From: Paenibacillus xylanexedens
GTDB lineage: Bacteria; Bacillota; Bacilli; Paenibacillales; Paenibacillaceae
Direction of reading: 5' to 3'
Length of the DNA stretch: 64,000 nucleotides
NCBI RefSeq assembly: GCF_001908275.1
Contig: NZ_CP018620.1
Location: 5,208,001 to 5,272,000 of the forward strand
Every line of letters starts with the position of its first letter. Positions within the stretch are counted from its first letter, which is position 1. Under the pieces are notes generated by a model. That model searched no databases and was not told where the DNA came from. It worked only from the letters and a program-made list of their open reading frames with translations. Positions 51,103 through 58,799 of the stretch are shown here, in pieces. Position numbers and translations under genes: made by a program.

Positions 51103-51450
51103 ATGGTATCATTTCTAATCACGTTACAACGATTGCTCAAAGGCATTTTCCATGCGTTCAAAGACCCTAAGTTTCTGGCTCTGTTCGCGTTAACGGCAGC
51201 AACGTTGCTATCAGGCACTTTATTTTACACTCGTGTTGAAGGTCTACACTGGATCGATGCGTTATACTTCTGTGCGGTTACCCTGACTACGGTGGGACAT
51301 CCTGATTTTGTGCCATCCACCGGATTCAGCAAAGCCTTTACCGTGATCTACATGTTTGCAGGTATTGGTCTCACCTTTGCCATGATTGCCAGAATTACAG
51401 CAGGTATTCTATTCCCTCGCAAATTAAAGACAGAAGAGGACCCGGAGTAA
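51103..51450 (+). CDS. two-TM ion channel-like protein (Ion_trans_2)
   Basis: 115 residues: TM1 (~24-43), a pore loop with LYFCAVTLTTVGHPDFVP and TM2 (~80-105), the minimal K+-channel pore module. The selectivity filter reads TVGHPDF rather than TVGYGD, so ion selectivity is uncertain. No RCK or other cytoplasmic domain. Confidence 0.85.
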   Translation: MVSFLITLQRLLKGIFHAFKDPKFLALFALTAATLLSGTLFYTRVEGLHWIDALYFCAVTLTTVGHPDFVPSTGFSKAFTVIYMFAGIGLTFAMIARITAGILFPRKLKTEEDPE

Positions 51451-51460
51451 TCTCCGGGTC
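51439..51460. terminator. 9-bp hairpin between convergent genes
   Basis: GACCCGGAG-TAAT-CTCCGGGTC, perfect stem covering the stop codon of the channel gene and adjacent to the stop of 51459-51671. It lacks a long T-run on either strand, so termination is plausible but weak. Confidence 0.5.
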
Positions 51461-51671
51461 ATTCGTATAAGGCATCCCGCAGTTTGGTAGACATACGTGA
51501 TTCTTTGGAAGAAGACTTCAAGATCGTTCTACGCAACGTCAGGTTACTTGCCTGCAGTCGCTCCGCTTCTGCGAACAGTTCTGCAAATAACGCCTGCGGC
51601 GCTTCATCTAGAGACCCCTGCTCTTTCAAGCTTTCATATCGCTTTTGAAGTGATGTTAATGCTTCACTCAT
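51459..51671 (-). CDS. hypothetical protein, 70 aa, helical
   Basis: Not recognised. Start ATG 51671 with GAGGTG 7 nt upstream. Entirely predicted helical and charged (SLQKRYESLKEQG, AELFAEAERLQASN), possibly a short coiled coil. Convergent with the channel gene and divergent from tdk. Confidence 0.65.
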   Translation of the reverse strand: MSEALTSLQKRYESLKEQGSLDEAPQALFAELFAEAERLQASNLTLRRTILKSSSKESRMSTKLRDALYE

Positions 51672-51847
51672 ACTAAACACCTCTTTTCACAACTCCTGTT
51701 AATTAGCTACCGTAACCAATACATTAACAATCCATATAGTAACACAAAGCTGCGCAGATTAGTTCTGGCTCTTTCCAAAGATTTTGTGGTACTCTGTAAT
51801 GGTCGCTTTTTTTGTTGAATCCCGTATGTGAGAGGAGTAGCAGCACC

Positions 51848-52447
51848 GTGCAAACAGGACGTATTACCGTAATTACTGGACCCATGTTCAGTGAAAAATC
51901 CGGTGAACTCATTCGCCGTTGTCAGAAATTAATACAATTTGGCCGTAAAAAGGTTGTGGCCTACAAACCAGCCGAGGATAATCGGTTTGCCCAGGACGAG
52001 ATCGTGAGCCGAATTGGTTATCGACTCCCTGCCCATTCCATTCCCCGGCAATTAACCCCGGAATCCGTAGAAATGATCTTGAACCAAACCATAGATGCTG
52101 ATGTTGTTGCATTTGATGAAGTACAATTTTTCAGCAGTGCCATTATGGAACTTGTCTCGGAGTTAGCGTATTGTGGCAAACATGTCATTGTGGACGGACT
52201 TAATATGGATTACCGTGGTAAGGAATTCGGATATGTCGGTGGTTTGCTTGCCATGGCAGACGACATTGAGAAACTCTCGGCTTTCTGTGCGGTATGTGGC
52301 AGCCCAGATGCAGCCTTTACACAACGTATCGTCAATGGGGAGCCCGTTACCTTGGGTCCGGTTGTCATGATTGGCGATTCAGAAGCTTACGAGCCACGTT
52401 GTCGTTGCTGCTTCATTCCTCCTCACAAAGTTGAATGCTCATCATAA
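51848..52447 (+). CDS. tdk: thymidine kinase, altered P-loop
   Basis: 199 residues from GTG 51848 (GAGGAG ~10 nt upstream). Type II thymidine kinase: P-loop region TGPMFSEKSGELIRR, catalytic FDEVQFF, lasso region GLNMDYRGKEFG, zinc cysteines CAVCG and CRCC. The canonical P-loop is MFSGKS(E/T)EL; here Gly before Lys is Glu and the next acidic residue is Gly (DNA AGT GAA AAA TCC GGT). All other motifs are intact, so this is either a functional variant or a decayed enzyme. Terminator follows. Confidence 0.85.
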   Translation: MQTGRITVITGPMFSEKSGELIRRCQKLIQFGRKKVVAYKPAEDNRFAQDEIVSRIGYRLPAHSIPRQLTPESVEMILNQTIDADVVAFDEVQFFSSAIMELVSELAYCGKHVIVDGLNMDYRGKEFGYVGGLLAMADDIEKLSAFCAVCGSPDAAFTQRIVNGEPVTLGPVVMIGDSEAYEPRCRCCFIPPHKVECSS

Positions 52448-52472
52448 TTTCTAAAAGATTTTTGATATCTTC

Positions 52473-52499
52473 CAAAAAGGCCCTTTGGGGCTTTTTTTG
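52473..52499 (+). terminator. terminator of tdk
   Basis: AAAAAGGCCC-TTTG-GGGCTTTTTTT hairpin plus T-run after the gene. Confidence 0.85.
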
Positions 52500-52520
52500 T
52501 TATAGAGCAAACATTCGCAC

Positions 52521-52549
52521 AAAAAAGCACCGCTTCGCAGCGATGCTTT
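52521..52549 (-). terminator. terminator of 52565-53041
   Basis: Stem AAAGCATCGCT/AGCGGTGCTTT (one mismatch) with TTTTTTG on the minus strand. Confidence 0.8.
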
Positions 52550-52564
52550 CAGAGTCACTTCCCG

Positions 52565-53041
52565 CTAGTCACGGGAAACAAAATATTTGTTGGTCATGTA
52601 GTAAGCGTCACCACGCGACGTTTCCACCATTCCTTTTTTGGCATCCAAAAATACAATCTCTTTACACTTTGTACAGTACCATTTTGTGCGCTTGTATGGG
52701 GATTCCGTCACATAAGCCGTGCCACATTTACAATCAATCTTCATTAATAACTCGGTTGATTTATAAGCACTGGACAAGCGTTCCAGGTTATCCTGCTGCT
52801 GTGTAGGCATAATGGTCTGCTGATAATCCGATAAATGATTTTGAACCTTGAAGTCTGCTACCAATCCTGCATTCAATCCAAAAAACTCCTTGCCGATTTC
52901 GGTCACGAAGCGCTTCTCATTTCTGTAGCAATCCAGCCACTCAATAATCTGCTTATTAGACAGTGGAACCGTACCCTTGATACCGCTGTTTAAGGTGTAG
53001 GTCATGATGTATAAAGTATCGTCTTGTCTACCTGAGTACAT
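52565..53041 (-). CDS. hypothetical protein with C-terminal zinc ribbon, 158 aa
   Basis: Not recognised. N-terminal half looks helical (LSNKQIIEWLDCYRNEKRFVTEIGKEF); the C-terminal ~55 residues carry CKCG..CTKC, a four-cysteine zinc ribbon (~103-128). Start ATG 53041 with AGGAGG 6 nt upstream. The ribbon suggests nucleic-acid or protein contact. Confidence 0.7.
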   Translation of the reverse strand: MYSGRQDDTLYIMTYTLNSGIKGTVPLSNKQIIEWLDCYRNEKRFVTEIGKEFFGLNAGLVADFKVQNHLSDYQQTIMPTQQQDNLERLSSAYKSTELLMKIDCKCGTAYVTESPYKRTKWYCTKCKEIVFLDAKKGMVETSRGDAYYMTNKYFVSRD

Positions 53042-53130
53042 TAGAATCCTCCTTCGAATACATTTGCTAATGTACTACAAAAACGCGCATAAATCAAAAA
53101 AATCTTATTTCCTGAGCGCATCTCTTCTTA

Positions 53131-53346
53131 TTAAATGGGAAACATTCCACGTTCATCCGCCAAAGACTTACAAGAACTGCATACACCTGAAACATTTCCC
53201 TGTGGCGCCGCATAATGCACGACCGATTTAACGTTTTTCTTGCATATGGAACAGTAGTGCCTCCTTTCCTTTTTTGGGATATAGTCCGATAGCTTAACCA
53301 CGTTTTTGTTCGGTCGGAATCGTTGTAAGAAACCCGGCCATTTCAT
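53131..53346 (-). CDS. hypothetical small CXXC zinc-finger protein, 71 aa
   Basis: Not recognised. Basic N-terminus (FLQRFRPNKN) followed by two CXXC pairs (CSICKK..CSSCKS) spaced for one zinc ion. Lies 90 bp downstream of... the promoter side of the zinc-ribbon gene at 52565; the two may be co-transcribed. Weak ribosome site (GAGTGAAGCGAG). Confidence 0.6.
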   Translation of the reverse strand: MKWPGFLQRFRPNKNVVKLSDYIPKKERRHYCSICKKNVKSVVHYAAPQGNVSGVCSSCKSLADERGMFPI

Positions 53347-53510
53347 CTCGCTTCACTCTTTCTTGTTCGTCTACTTCGTAGTCATTTTTTTACTCTGGGC
53401 TAAAAATCATCTCGTCTTTTTTTATGTATACGATTCCAAGTTGTGCGTGCCTATCTCATAATCTATTCGACGTTTTGGGCGTTTTTCCTGTTTTTAATCT
53501 CTACACATAT

Positions 53511-53570
53511 AAAAAAAACCGACAGAACCTGCTCTCCTTTTTTTCGGAAGAACAGTATTTTAGTCGGTTC
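53511..53570 (-). terminator. terminator of YiiX-type gene
   Basis: Outer stem AACCGAC/GTCGGTT with inner pairing and TTTTTTTT on the minus strand, after the gene at 53576. Confidence 0.78.
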
Positions 53571-53575
53571 CATCC

Positions 53576-54226
53576 TTATTTATAAAAAGTTCCCAGAACG
53601 TCCAGCTCTGATGAGCGCTCAATTCGAAATGGATAGATATACCCCTGATTCATTCGGGTAAATTTGCGGCTCCACAGATCCAGTCCCGATGTGAACTGAT
53701 AAGCCTGATATATAAACTTGGAGCAATAATTGCGCTCAATACTGCGCAGATTGGTCTGCAAACGGTAGAATTTTACCTGCTTGTAATGGTCATGTACCCA
53801 CCCGGCTGCTTTCATGCCTGCCTCATTCAGTCTGGAACGGAATATAATAAAGCGATCTCCTTCATAAAAACGCGTGAGATACCAGTCTAATGAATCAGCA
53901 AATACAGGCCCATAAGGATGCACATGATACACTTTTCCGTCTAGACCGATAATGCCCATATGCCCGGCGTAATAGGTTGATTCTGAGCTTGGCGTGTACA
54001 CAATATCCCCTGGCTCTAGCTTCATCTCGCCCAACACGTTAATAGGCAAGTCCTGATGCAGCCGTTTGGCTGCTGAGCGTTCACGCCGACCTTCAACCAA
54101 CAAGCGATGAAGCGCGCCAGCAAGTGCGAGATACATTTCAGACCATTTGATCTTTTTTTTATCAGGTCGTTTGAACCACCGCTGGATGAAGGTGAAACCT
54201 CGTTGTGGCTGTGATCCCTTTTTCAT
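53576..54226 (-). CDS. YiiX/YebB-like NlpC/P60 cysteine hydrolase
   Basis: 216 residues. Permuted papain-like fold: LEPGDIVYTP, catalytic His in GHMGIIG, FADSLDWYLTRF, and Cys in NYCSKFIYQAY. Such enzymes cut amide or ester bonds in cell wall peptides or lipids; substrate unknown. No signal peptide; a basic N-terminus (FTFIQRWFKRPDKKK). Start ATG 54226 (TGGAG 8-9 nt upstream). Confidence 0.82.
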   Translation of the reverse strand: MKKGSQPQRGFTFIQRWFKRPDKKKIKWSEMYLALAGALHRLLVEGRRERSAAKRLHQDLPINVLGEMKLEPGDIVYTPSSESTYYAGHMGIIGLDGKVYHVHPYGPVFADSLDWYLTRFYEGDRFIIFRSRLNEAGMKAAGWVHDHYKQVKFYRLQTNLRSIERNYCSKFIYQAYQFTSGLDLWSRKFTRMNQGYIYPFRIERSSELDVLGTFYK

Positions 54227-54372
54227 ACGCTGCACTCCACTCTGATCTAGTTATTATTTCTTGATGTTATTCTACAGTTTCTCAGGCTTATTATAGACAT
54301 TTGGTAGTGTATATTCAATTCGATAGCCGTTGTGTCTGGTGAAATTATGCCTTCTTATTAACCATTTTATGC

Positions 54373-54415
54373 AAAAAAAGATGACTTCGGGATTAAATTA
54401 ACCCGAAGTCATCTT
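54373..54415 (-). terminator. terminator of ferredoxin-NADP reductase gene
   Basis: 14-bp perfect stem AAGATGACTTCGGG/CCCGAAGTCATCTT followed by TTTTTGC on the minus strand. Confidence 0.9.
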
Positions 54416-54436
54416 AACGTATCCAAATGCAAACCT

Positions 54437-55474
54437 TTATTCTTCTACAACACCAAGTGCTTTATTTTTCTCCTTGAAGCGGCTGTTATGGGAAGAAACA
54501 TAAGCCACTTTCTCCGCTTCAGGGTCCATGTAAAGCTTCGCACTGTTTACCGCTAGGGCTGCATCAGTGAAAGTACCAGCAATCAAATACAGTTTGCTAC
54601 CATAATCTACAAAATCACCTGCGGCAAAAACACCAGGAATATTGGTTTGTAATCTCTCCGTTGTAGTGACATGCCATTCGCCAAGATCAAGTCCCCAATC
54701 CCGGATTGGACCAAAGTCACTCTTCATGCCATGGTTTACAATGACAGCATCGACTTCAAGCATTTCAGTTTCACCTGTGTCCACGTGTGAGATGGTCACC
54801 TGTTCAATCACATCACCACTCATACTATGCAGTGTCTCTACCGCATAAGGTGTACGGACATCTACAGAGGATTCTCTCATACGCAGTACATTACGCTCCA
54901 GCCCGCCAAAGCGGTCACGACGATGCACAACCGTAACTTGCTCTGCCAGAGCTTCCAGTTCATTCGCCCAGTCCACAGCAGAGTCGCCTCCACCCGAGAT
55001 CAACACGCGTTTACCACGGAATGGCTCCAGCTCTTGCACGGTATAGTGCAGATTGCTAACCTCGTAACGGTCTGCACCTTCAAGCTCCAGCTTGGCCATT
55101 TTATATATACCATATCCGATTGCCATAATGACGGTACGTGTCCAGTGTTGCTCACCTGTTGCAGAAGTTAGCAGAATTGTGCCATCAGGTTGACGCTTGA
55201 ATCCTTCGATCTGTTGTTCAAATACGAGGGTTGGCTCAAAAGTCCTTGCCTGTTCTTCCAATTGTTTGATCAGATCTTCACACAGAATTGGCGTCACACC
55301 CCCGACATCCCAGATCATTTTCTCCGGATAAAAGAGCATGCGACCGCCCAATCTGTCACGTGCCTCAATCAACTTGGTCTTCATATCCCGCATGCCGCTA
55401 TAAAAGGCAGAGTACATGCCCGCAGGGCCACCGCCGATAATGGTTACATCATAAAGTTCCAACTGCTGATTCAT
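54437..55474 (-). CDS. ferredoxin--NADP+ reductase (thioredoxin-reductase-like)
   Basis: 345 residues: FAD motif [21 protein letters not shown] motif [17 protein letters not shown]-type [11 protein letters not shown], and a C-terminal extension as in YumC/YcgT FNRs. It lacks the CXXC of thioredoxin reductase. Start ATG 55474 with GGAGGT 9 nt upstream. A Fur box at 55519-55537 indicates iron-limited expression, so it probably supplies electrons for ferric-siderophore reduction or Fe-S repair. Confidence 0.88.
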   Translation of the reverse strand: MNQQLELYDVTIIGGGPAGMYSAFYSGMRDMKTKLIEARDRLGGRMLFYPEKMIWDVGGVTPILCEDLIKQLEEQARTFEPTLVFEQQIEGFKRQPDGTILLTSATGEQHWTRTVIMAIGYGIYKMAKLELEGADRYEVSNLHYTVQELEPFRGKRVLISGGGDSAVDWANELEALAEQVTVVHRRDRFGGLERNVLRMRESSVDVRTPYAVETLHSMSGDVIEQVTISHVDTGETEMLEVDAVIVNHGMKSDFGPIRDWGLDLGEWHVTTTERLQTNIPGVFAAGDFVDYGSKLYLIAGTFTDAALAVNSAKLYMDPEAEKVAYVSSHNSRFKEKNKALGVVEE

Positions 55475-55518
55475 ATTAAAAATACCTCCGTTAATTCGAT
55501 CCAGAACATCGAGTATTT

Positions 55519-55537
55519 GATATCGATTCTCATTATC
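55519..55537 (-). promoter_or_regulatory. Fur box upstream of FNR gene
   Basis: GATAATGAGAATCGATATC on the minus strand, 16 of 19 matching the Fur consensus, 45-63 bp before the start codon. Confidence 0.75.
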
Positions 55538-55633
55538 ACTTAAATTCTAGTGTAATGGTAATCTTATCAAAATACAATGGCTAAAAAACAAACATTTCTT
55601 GTACAAAAATTTTATGAACAACTCCGCTCTTAA

Positions 55634-56653
55634 CTATTGCGCTCTTGGAGCCGCCAACAGCTTTTCGACAACAAAATCAATTTGTTTGTTGACTGAATAG
55701 ATATCTGAATAGTAGAAGAAATCAAAATCAATCTCAATTAGGCGACCTTCTTTAACAGCCGGTATGCTACTCCATATTGGATCATCCGTCAAGTTATCTG
55801 CCCCTTCATACACCGAACGAAACACATAGTCCCCGATATATTCAGGCAGCACTTCCATGGATAAATTAGAGCCTCCCGCTTCCGAAACTACATCAATTTT
55901 CTTTTGTACCACTTCAGGTGCTTTCATCCCCAAATATTCATATAATGCCTGAGATCCTCGGCCATATTGTTTGCTCTCTACAACGACCATACCTTTCAAA
56001 CCGCCCTCCACAATGGAAACCGTTTTGTCCAATATGCCTGCATCTGCTAGTTTTTGCTTACTCTCTTCGACTTTGCTATTGAGATTATTGATTAATGTCT
56101 CAGCTTCCTGTTCTTTGCCAAAAATACTCGCTATACTCTGGAGTCTTTCTTCTGTTGTCATTTTCTCGTACGGAATATATACCGTAGGTGCAATATCCTT
56201 TAATAACGTATACGTCTCTTCTGAAGGAACAATGATCAGATCCGGATCAAGGTCAATGACAGCTTCAGGATTCGGTTCGAACCAAGTCCCTAGTGAATTT
56301 ACACCTTCAAGCTCACTCTTGTAGGCAGCCCCGTTGAATACTTCAGATGTAGCAATTGGCTTAATTCCAAGCGCAACGACGTCTCCCTGGAGATATAGTA
56401 CAACAACCCGTTTAGGATTTGCTGGAACAACTACGTCACCCTTAACCGTTGAGACCGTGCGTGTTTCATTGTCTTTGTTCGTCTGGCTTCCTGTGTCTGA
56501 TGATACTGCCGTACTGCTGTTATTGGAACTGGCACCCGTTCCTTCGCCAGCTGCTGGTGTTGTAGCTGTACCTGAAGAGCAGGCTGTGAGGAGCATCGTT
56601 ATGCTCAATAATGCAACCATAATCATACTGGAACTTGTTTTCTTTCTTTTCAT
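55634..56653 (-). CDS. internal start: ferric-siderophore-binding lipoprotein (339 aa)
   Basis: ATG 56653 lies 9 nt after a strong GGAGGG, and the product begins with a classic type II signal peptide (MKRKKTSS..LTAC). Mature part: Ser/Thr-rich spacer, then a FecB/FeuA-type binding protein with two lobes (VDLDPDLIIVPSEETY). Upstream within the AraC frame are TTGGCC-17-TATATT and a Fur box abutting the -10. Would deliver ferric siderophore to an ABC permease; none is encoded nearby. Confidence 0.8.
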   Translation of the reverse strand: MKRKKTSSSMIMVALLSITMLLTACSSGTATTPAAGEGTGASSNNSSTAVSSDTGSQTNKDNETRTVSTVKGDVVVPANPKRVVVLYLQGDVVALGIKPIATSEVFNGAAYKSELEGVNSLGTWFEPNPEAVIDLDPDLIIVPSEETYTLLKDIAPTVYIPYEKMTTEERLQSIASIFGKEQEAETLINNLNSKVEESKQKLADAGILDKTVSIVEGGLKGMVVVESKQYGRGSQALYEYLGMKAPEVVQKKIDVVSEAGGSNLSMEVLPEYIGDYVFRSVYEGADNLTDDPIWSSIPAVKEGRLIEIDFDFFYYSDIYSVNKQIDFVVEKLLAAPRAQ

Positions 56654-57607
56654 TGGTGTAGACCCTCCGTCTATATATTGATAATGATTCTCATAATCAA
56701 TATATCCCGACTTCCATCTTCGGCCAATGGACGATTCAGAGATTACCAATGGACGATCCTCTGTTCTCGCTTCTTCTCTCATCTTTCGTTGATACTGAAT
56801 CGGAGAGATCCCCACATGTTTTTTGAAGATACGACTAAAATAATACACATCCGAATAACCCACTTCTGCTGCAATTTCACTCAGCGTTGCATCAGATCGT
56901 ACAAGCAGATTCCGAGCCTTGGCGATTCGAGTCTGAATTAAATAATCAATGGGACTGTAACCCGTCTGTCGTTTGAATTGCATGGATAAATGTCGGGAGC
57001 TGTAGTTGAACTGTTCAGCCAGGAAATCAAGCGTGACCTGTTCCCTATAATGGTTCTGGATATAACGAAGTGTTTGTTTCACCGGGTCAGCAAGCTCTGT
57101 TTTGATCTCCTGCTCTGCCAATTGAACCATCATTTCATGAATGAACTGGTAAAATAAACTTTTTGTATGAAGCAGATCCAGACTGCCAGATTGAATCCAT
57201 GAATCCTCTAGCTCATCAAGGTAACGTAACAAGCCCAGCGGGCTACTCGGTGCAAATCCATATTGCAAAGAGAACGGTGCAACTTCCGGCTGTGCCAATA
57301 ACCACTTTTTACGATAACTAGGAAAGGCAAGGAATGCTCTGTAATAGAGCAGAATATATTCGAAATCTTCGTTGGTTTGGATATCCAGTGAAGATCCTTT
57401 GGCCCCATGAAGCATGTAGAACCGCTCTGCCTTGTATGTTTGTCCATCCAACTGAAGCACAGCCGATCCTCGAATCGTATATATAAAACCATTTGCCGGA
57501 AGTGTATAGGCATCCAGTTGTGCTCCTGCCTCCATAACGATCCGGCGTATATCCAGAACCTTAACAGCGGCATGATTCCAGCATTTCATCTGTTCGTCTA
57601 ATTGCAT
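55634..57607 (-). CDS. AraC regulator fused in frame to siderophore-binding lipoprotein (657 aa)
   Basis: One uninterrupted frame. Residues 1-170: cupin-like sensor (FIYTIRGSAVLQLDG). 175-280: AraC double HTH (LDFLAEQFNYSSRHLSMQFKRQ; LSEIAAEVGYSDVYYFSRIF). 281-318: linker containing ENHYQYIDGGS. 319-343: a complete lipoprotein signal peptide (MKRKK, hydrophobic core, LTAC at C343). 344-657: ferric-siderophore binding domain (Peripla_BP_2; PKRVVVLYLQGDVVALGIKP). Known Btr-type AraC-SBP fusions lack a signal peptide at the junction. A Fur box, a -10 box, GGAGGG and ATG 56653 lie inside the frame, so a separate lipoprotein is also likely. Start ATG 57607 with GGAGAG at 6-7 nt. If translated whole, it would be a membrane protein with DNA-binding domain inside and binding domain outside. 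Confidence 0.85.
   Translation of the reverse strand: MQLDEQMKCWNHAAVKVLDIRRIVMEAGAQLDAYTLPANGFIYTIRGSAVLQLDGQTYKAERFYMLHGAKGSSLDIQTNEDFEYILLYYRAFLAFPSYRKKWLLAQPEVAPFSLQYGFAPSSPLGLLRYLDELEDSWIQSGSLDLLHTKSLFYQFIHEMMVQLAEQEIKTELADPVKQTLRYIQNHYREQVTLDFLAEQFNYSSRHLSMQFKRQTGYSPIDYLIQTRIAKARNLLVRSDATLSEIAAEVGYSDVYYFSRIFKKHVGISPIQYQRKMREEARTEDRPLVISESSIGRRWKSGYIDYENHYQYIDGGSTPMKRKKTSSSMIMVALLSITMLLTACSSGTATTPAAGEGTGASSNNSSTAVSSDTGSQTNKDNETRTVSTVKGDVVVPANPKRVVVLYLQGDVVALGIKPIATSEVFNGAAYKSELEGVNSLGTWFEPNPEAVIDLDPDLIIVPSEETYTLLKDIAPTVYIPYEKMTTEERLQSIASIFGKEQEAETLINNLNSKVEESKQKLADAGILDKTVSIVEGGLKGMVVVESKQYGRGSQALYEYLGMKAPEVVQKKIDVVSEAGGSNLSMEVLPEYIGDYVFRSVYEGADNLTDDPIWSSIPAVKEGRLIEIDFDFFYYSDIYSVNKQIDFVVEKLLAAPRAQ
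56680..56727 (-). promoter_or_regulatory. internal Fur-controlled promoter, copy 1
   Basis: On the minus strand: TTGGCC (56722-56727), 17-bp spacer, TATATT (56699-56704), then a Fur box GATTATGAGAATCATTATC (56680-56698; 16 of 19) directly adjoining the -10. All of it lies inside the AraC-SBP coding frame, 27 nt before the lipoprotein ATG. The Fur box bases encode the residues around ENHYQ. Confidence 0.78.
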
Positions 57608-57714
57608 CGAATACTCTCCAATCCCAGCACACCCGTAACAAAGACCTTACAAGGTCATCATTCTGCCACACATCCGATAACATATGCGTAGCAGAGGTTC
57701 ACTAATATACCTTT

Positions 57715-57744
57715 ATTATAAATGATAATAATTTTCATTATCAA
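57715..57744 (-). promoter_or_regulatory. Fur-controlled promoter of AraC-SBP copy 1
   Basis: TTGATA (57739-57744), 18-bp spacer, TATAAT (57715-57720) on the minus strand, with a Fur box (57724-57742; 16 of 19 on the palindrome) occupying the spacer. Fur binding would block RNA polymerase directly. It lies ~110 bp before the 57607 start. Confidence 0.82.
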
Positions 57745-57794
57745 CTGAAATTTAGAGTGGAATTGGATTTCATCTCATCCATCACTTGTTAGAC

Positions 57795-58799
57795 TTATTT
57801 TGGTTCAGAGATCTTCGTAAACCACGCAGCCAATTCCTCTGTTTGATCCAATGTTGCAATCGGGTCAAAGTACCATGAACGATCCGGGCTCCAGATAAAC
57901 ACACGATCATTTTTGACCGCATCCAGTGAACTCCAGACCGGTTTCGATTTCAACTCTTCCAAGGTCAGATTGTCCGCTGTTAGAATGATGTAGTCTCCGG
58001 CAAACTCAGGAATCGCTTCCGATGAAACTTCAACCAGTTGATCCTTCATTAAAGTCTCTTTTTTATCTGCAGGAGGATTCAAACCAAGCGCGCTGTAGAC
58101 TGCCTGACCTCCTCGACCAAAATTATCACCAAAGGCCAACGGTGCTTTATCATAAAACTGCATGACCGACACCTCTGCCTGCGGATCAATCGCCTCACCA
58201 ACACGCTTCTTGGCATCTGCAATTCTTGCGTCATAATCGGTTAACCATGCCTCAGATTCTTTTTCTTTATTTAGCACTTCACCGAAATAGGCAATTTCTT
58301 CGTGGGTGTTTTTCAGTTCGCCATAAGGTACAACCAAGGTAGGTGCAATTTTGCTAAAGGAATCAAATAAATCAGGATTACCTGTCACAATGAGATCCGG
58401 TTCAAGTTCCAACACCTTTTCGAGAGAAATGGTTTCATATTCACCAATATTCTGCACGCCCTCAAGTGATTTGATAAAATAAGGATTTTTCAGGTTCATC
58501 TCGGGTGTACCCACAGGTTTAATCCCCAGGGCGATCAGACTTCCCAGATACAAGTCAACCACAATCCGTTTAGGTTCAGCCGGGATTGTAATATCTCCCT
58601 TAACCGTTGAGACTGTGCGGGGTACCGATGATTTGCTTTGATTCTCCGCTGTTACTGTCTTCGTGGAACTTGACGTACTATTGCTTCCGGATGCATCCCC
58701 GCTCGAATTACTGGCAACACCTGTTGAGCAGGCACTTAGCAGTAACGTAAGACTTAGTAGAATACTAAGCAACATTCCCGTTCTTGTCTGTCTGTTCAT
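57795..58799 (-). CDS. internal start: second siderophore-binding lipoprotein (334 aa)
   Basis: ATG 58799 with GGAGGG 9 nt upstream, identical spacing to copy 1. Lipobox LSAC, then a Ser/Thr-rich spacer and a ferric-siderophore-binding fold (LELEPDLIVTGNPDLFDSF). The Fur box at 58826-58844 and TATACT at 58845-58850 precede it inside the AraC frame. Divergence from copy 1 in the binding domain suggests a different siderophore. Confidence 0.8.
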   Translation of the reverse strand: MNRQTRTGMLLSILLSLTLLLSACSTGVASNSSGDASGSNSTSSSTKTVTAENQSKSSVPRTVSTVKGDITIPAEPKRIVVDLYLGSLIALGIKPVGTPEMNLKNPYFIKSLEGVQNIGEYETISLEKVLELEPDLIVTGNPDLFDSFSKIAPTLVVPYGELKNTHEEIAYFGEVLNKEKESEAWLTDYDARIADAKKRVGEAIDPQAEVSVMQFYDKAPLAFGDNFGRGGQAVYSALGLNPPADKKETLMKDQLVEVSSEAIPEFAGDYIILTADNLTLEELKSKPVWSSLDAVKNDRVFIWSPDRSWYFDPIATLDQTEELAAWFTKISEPK

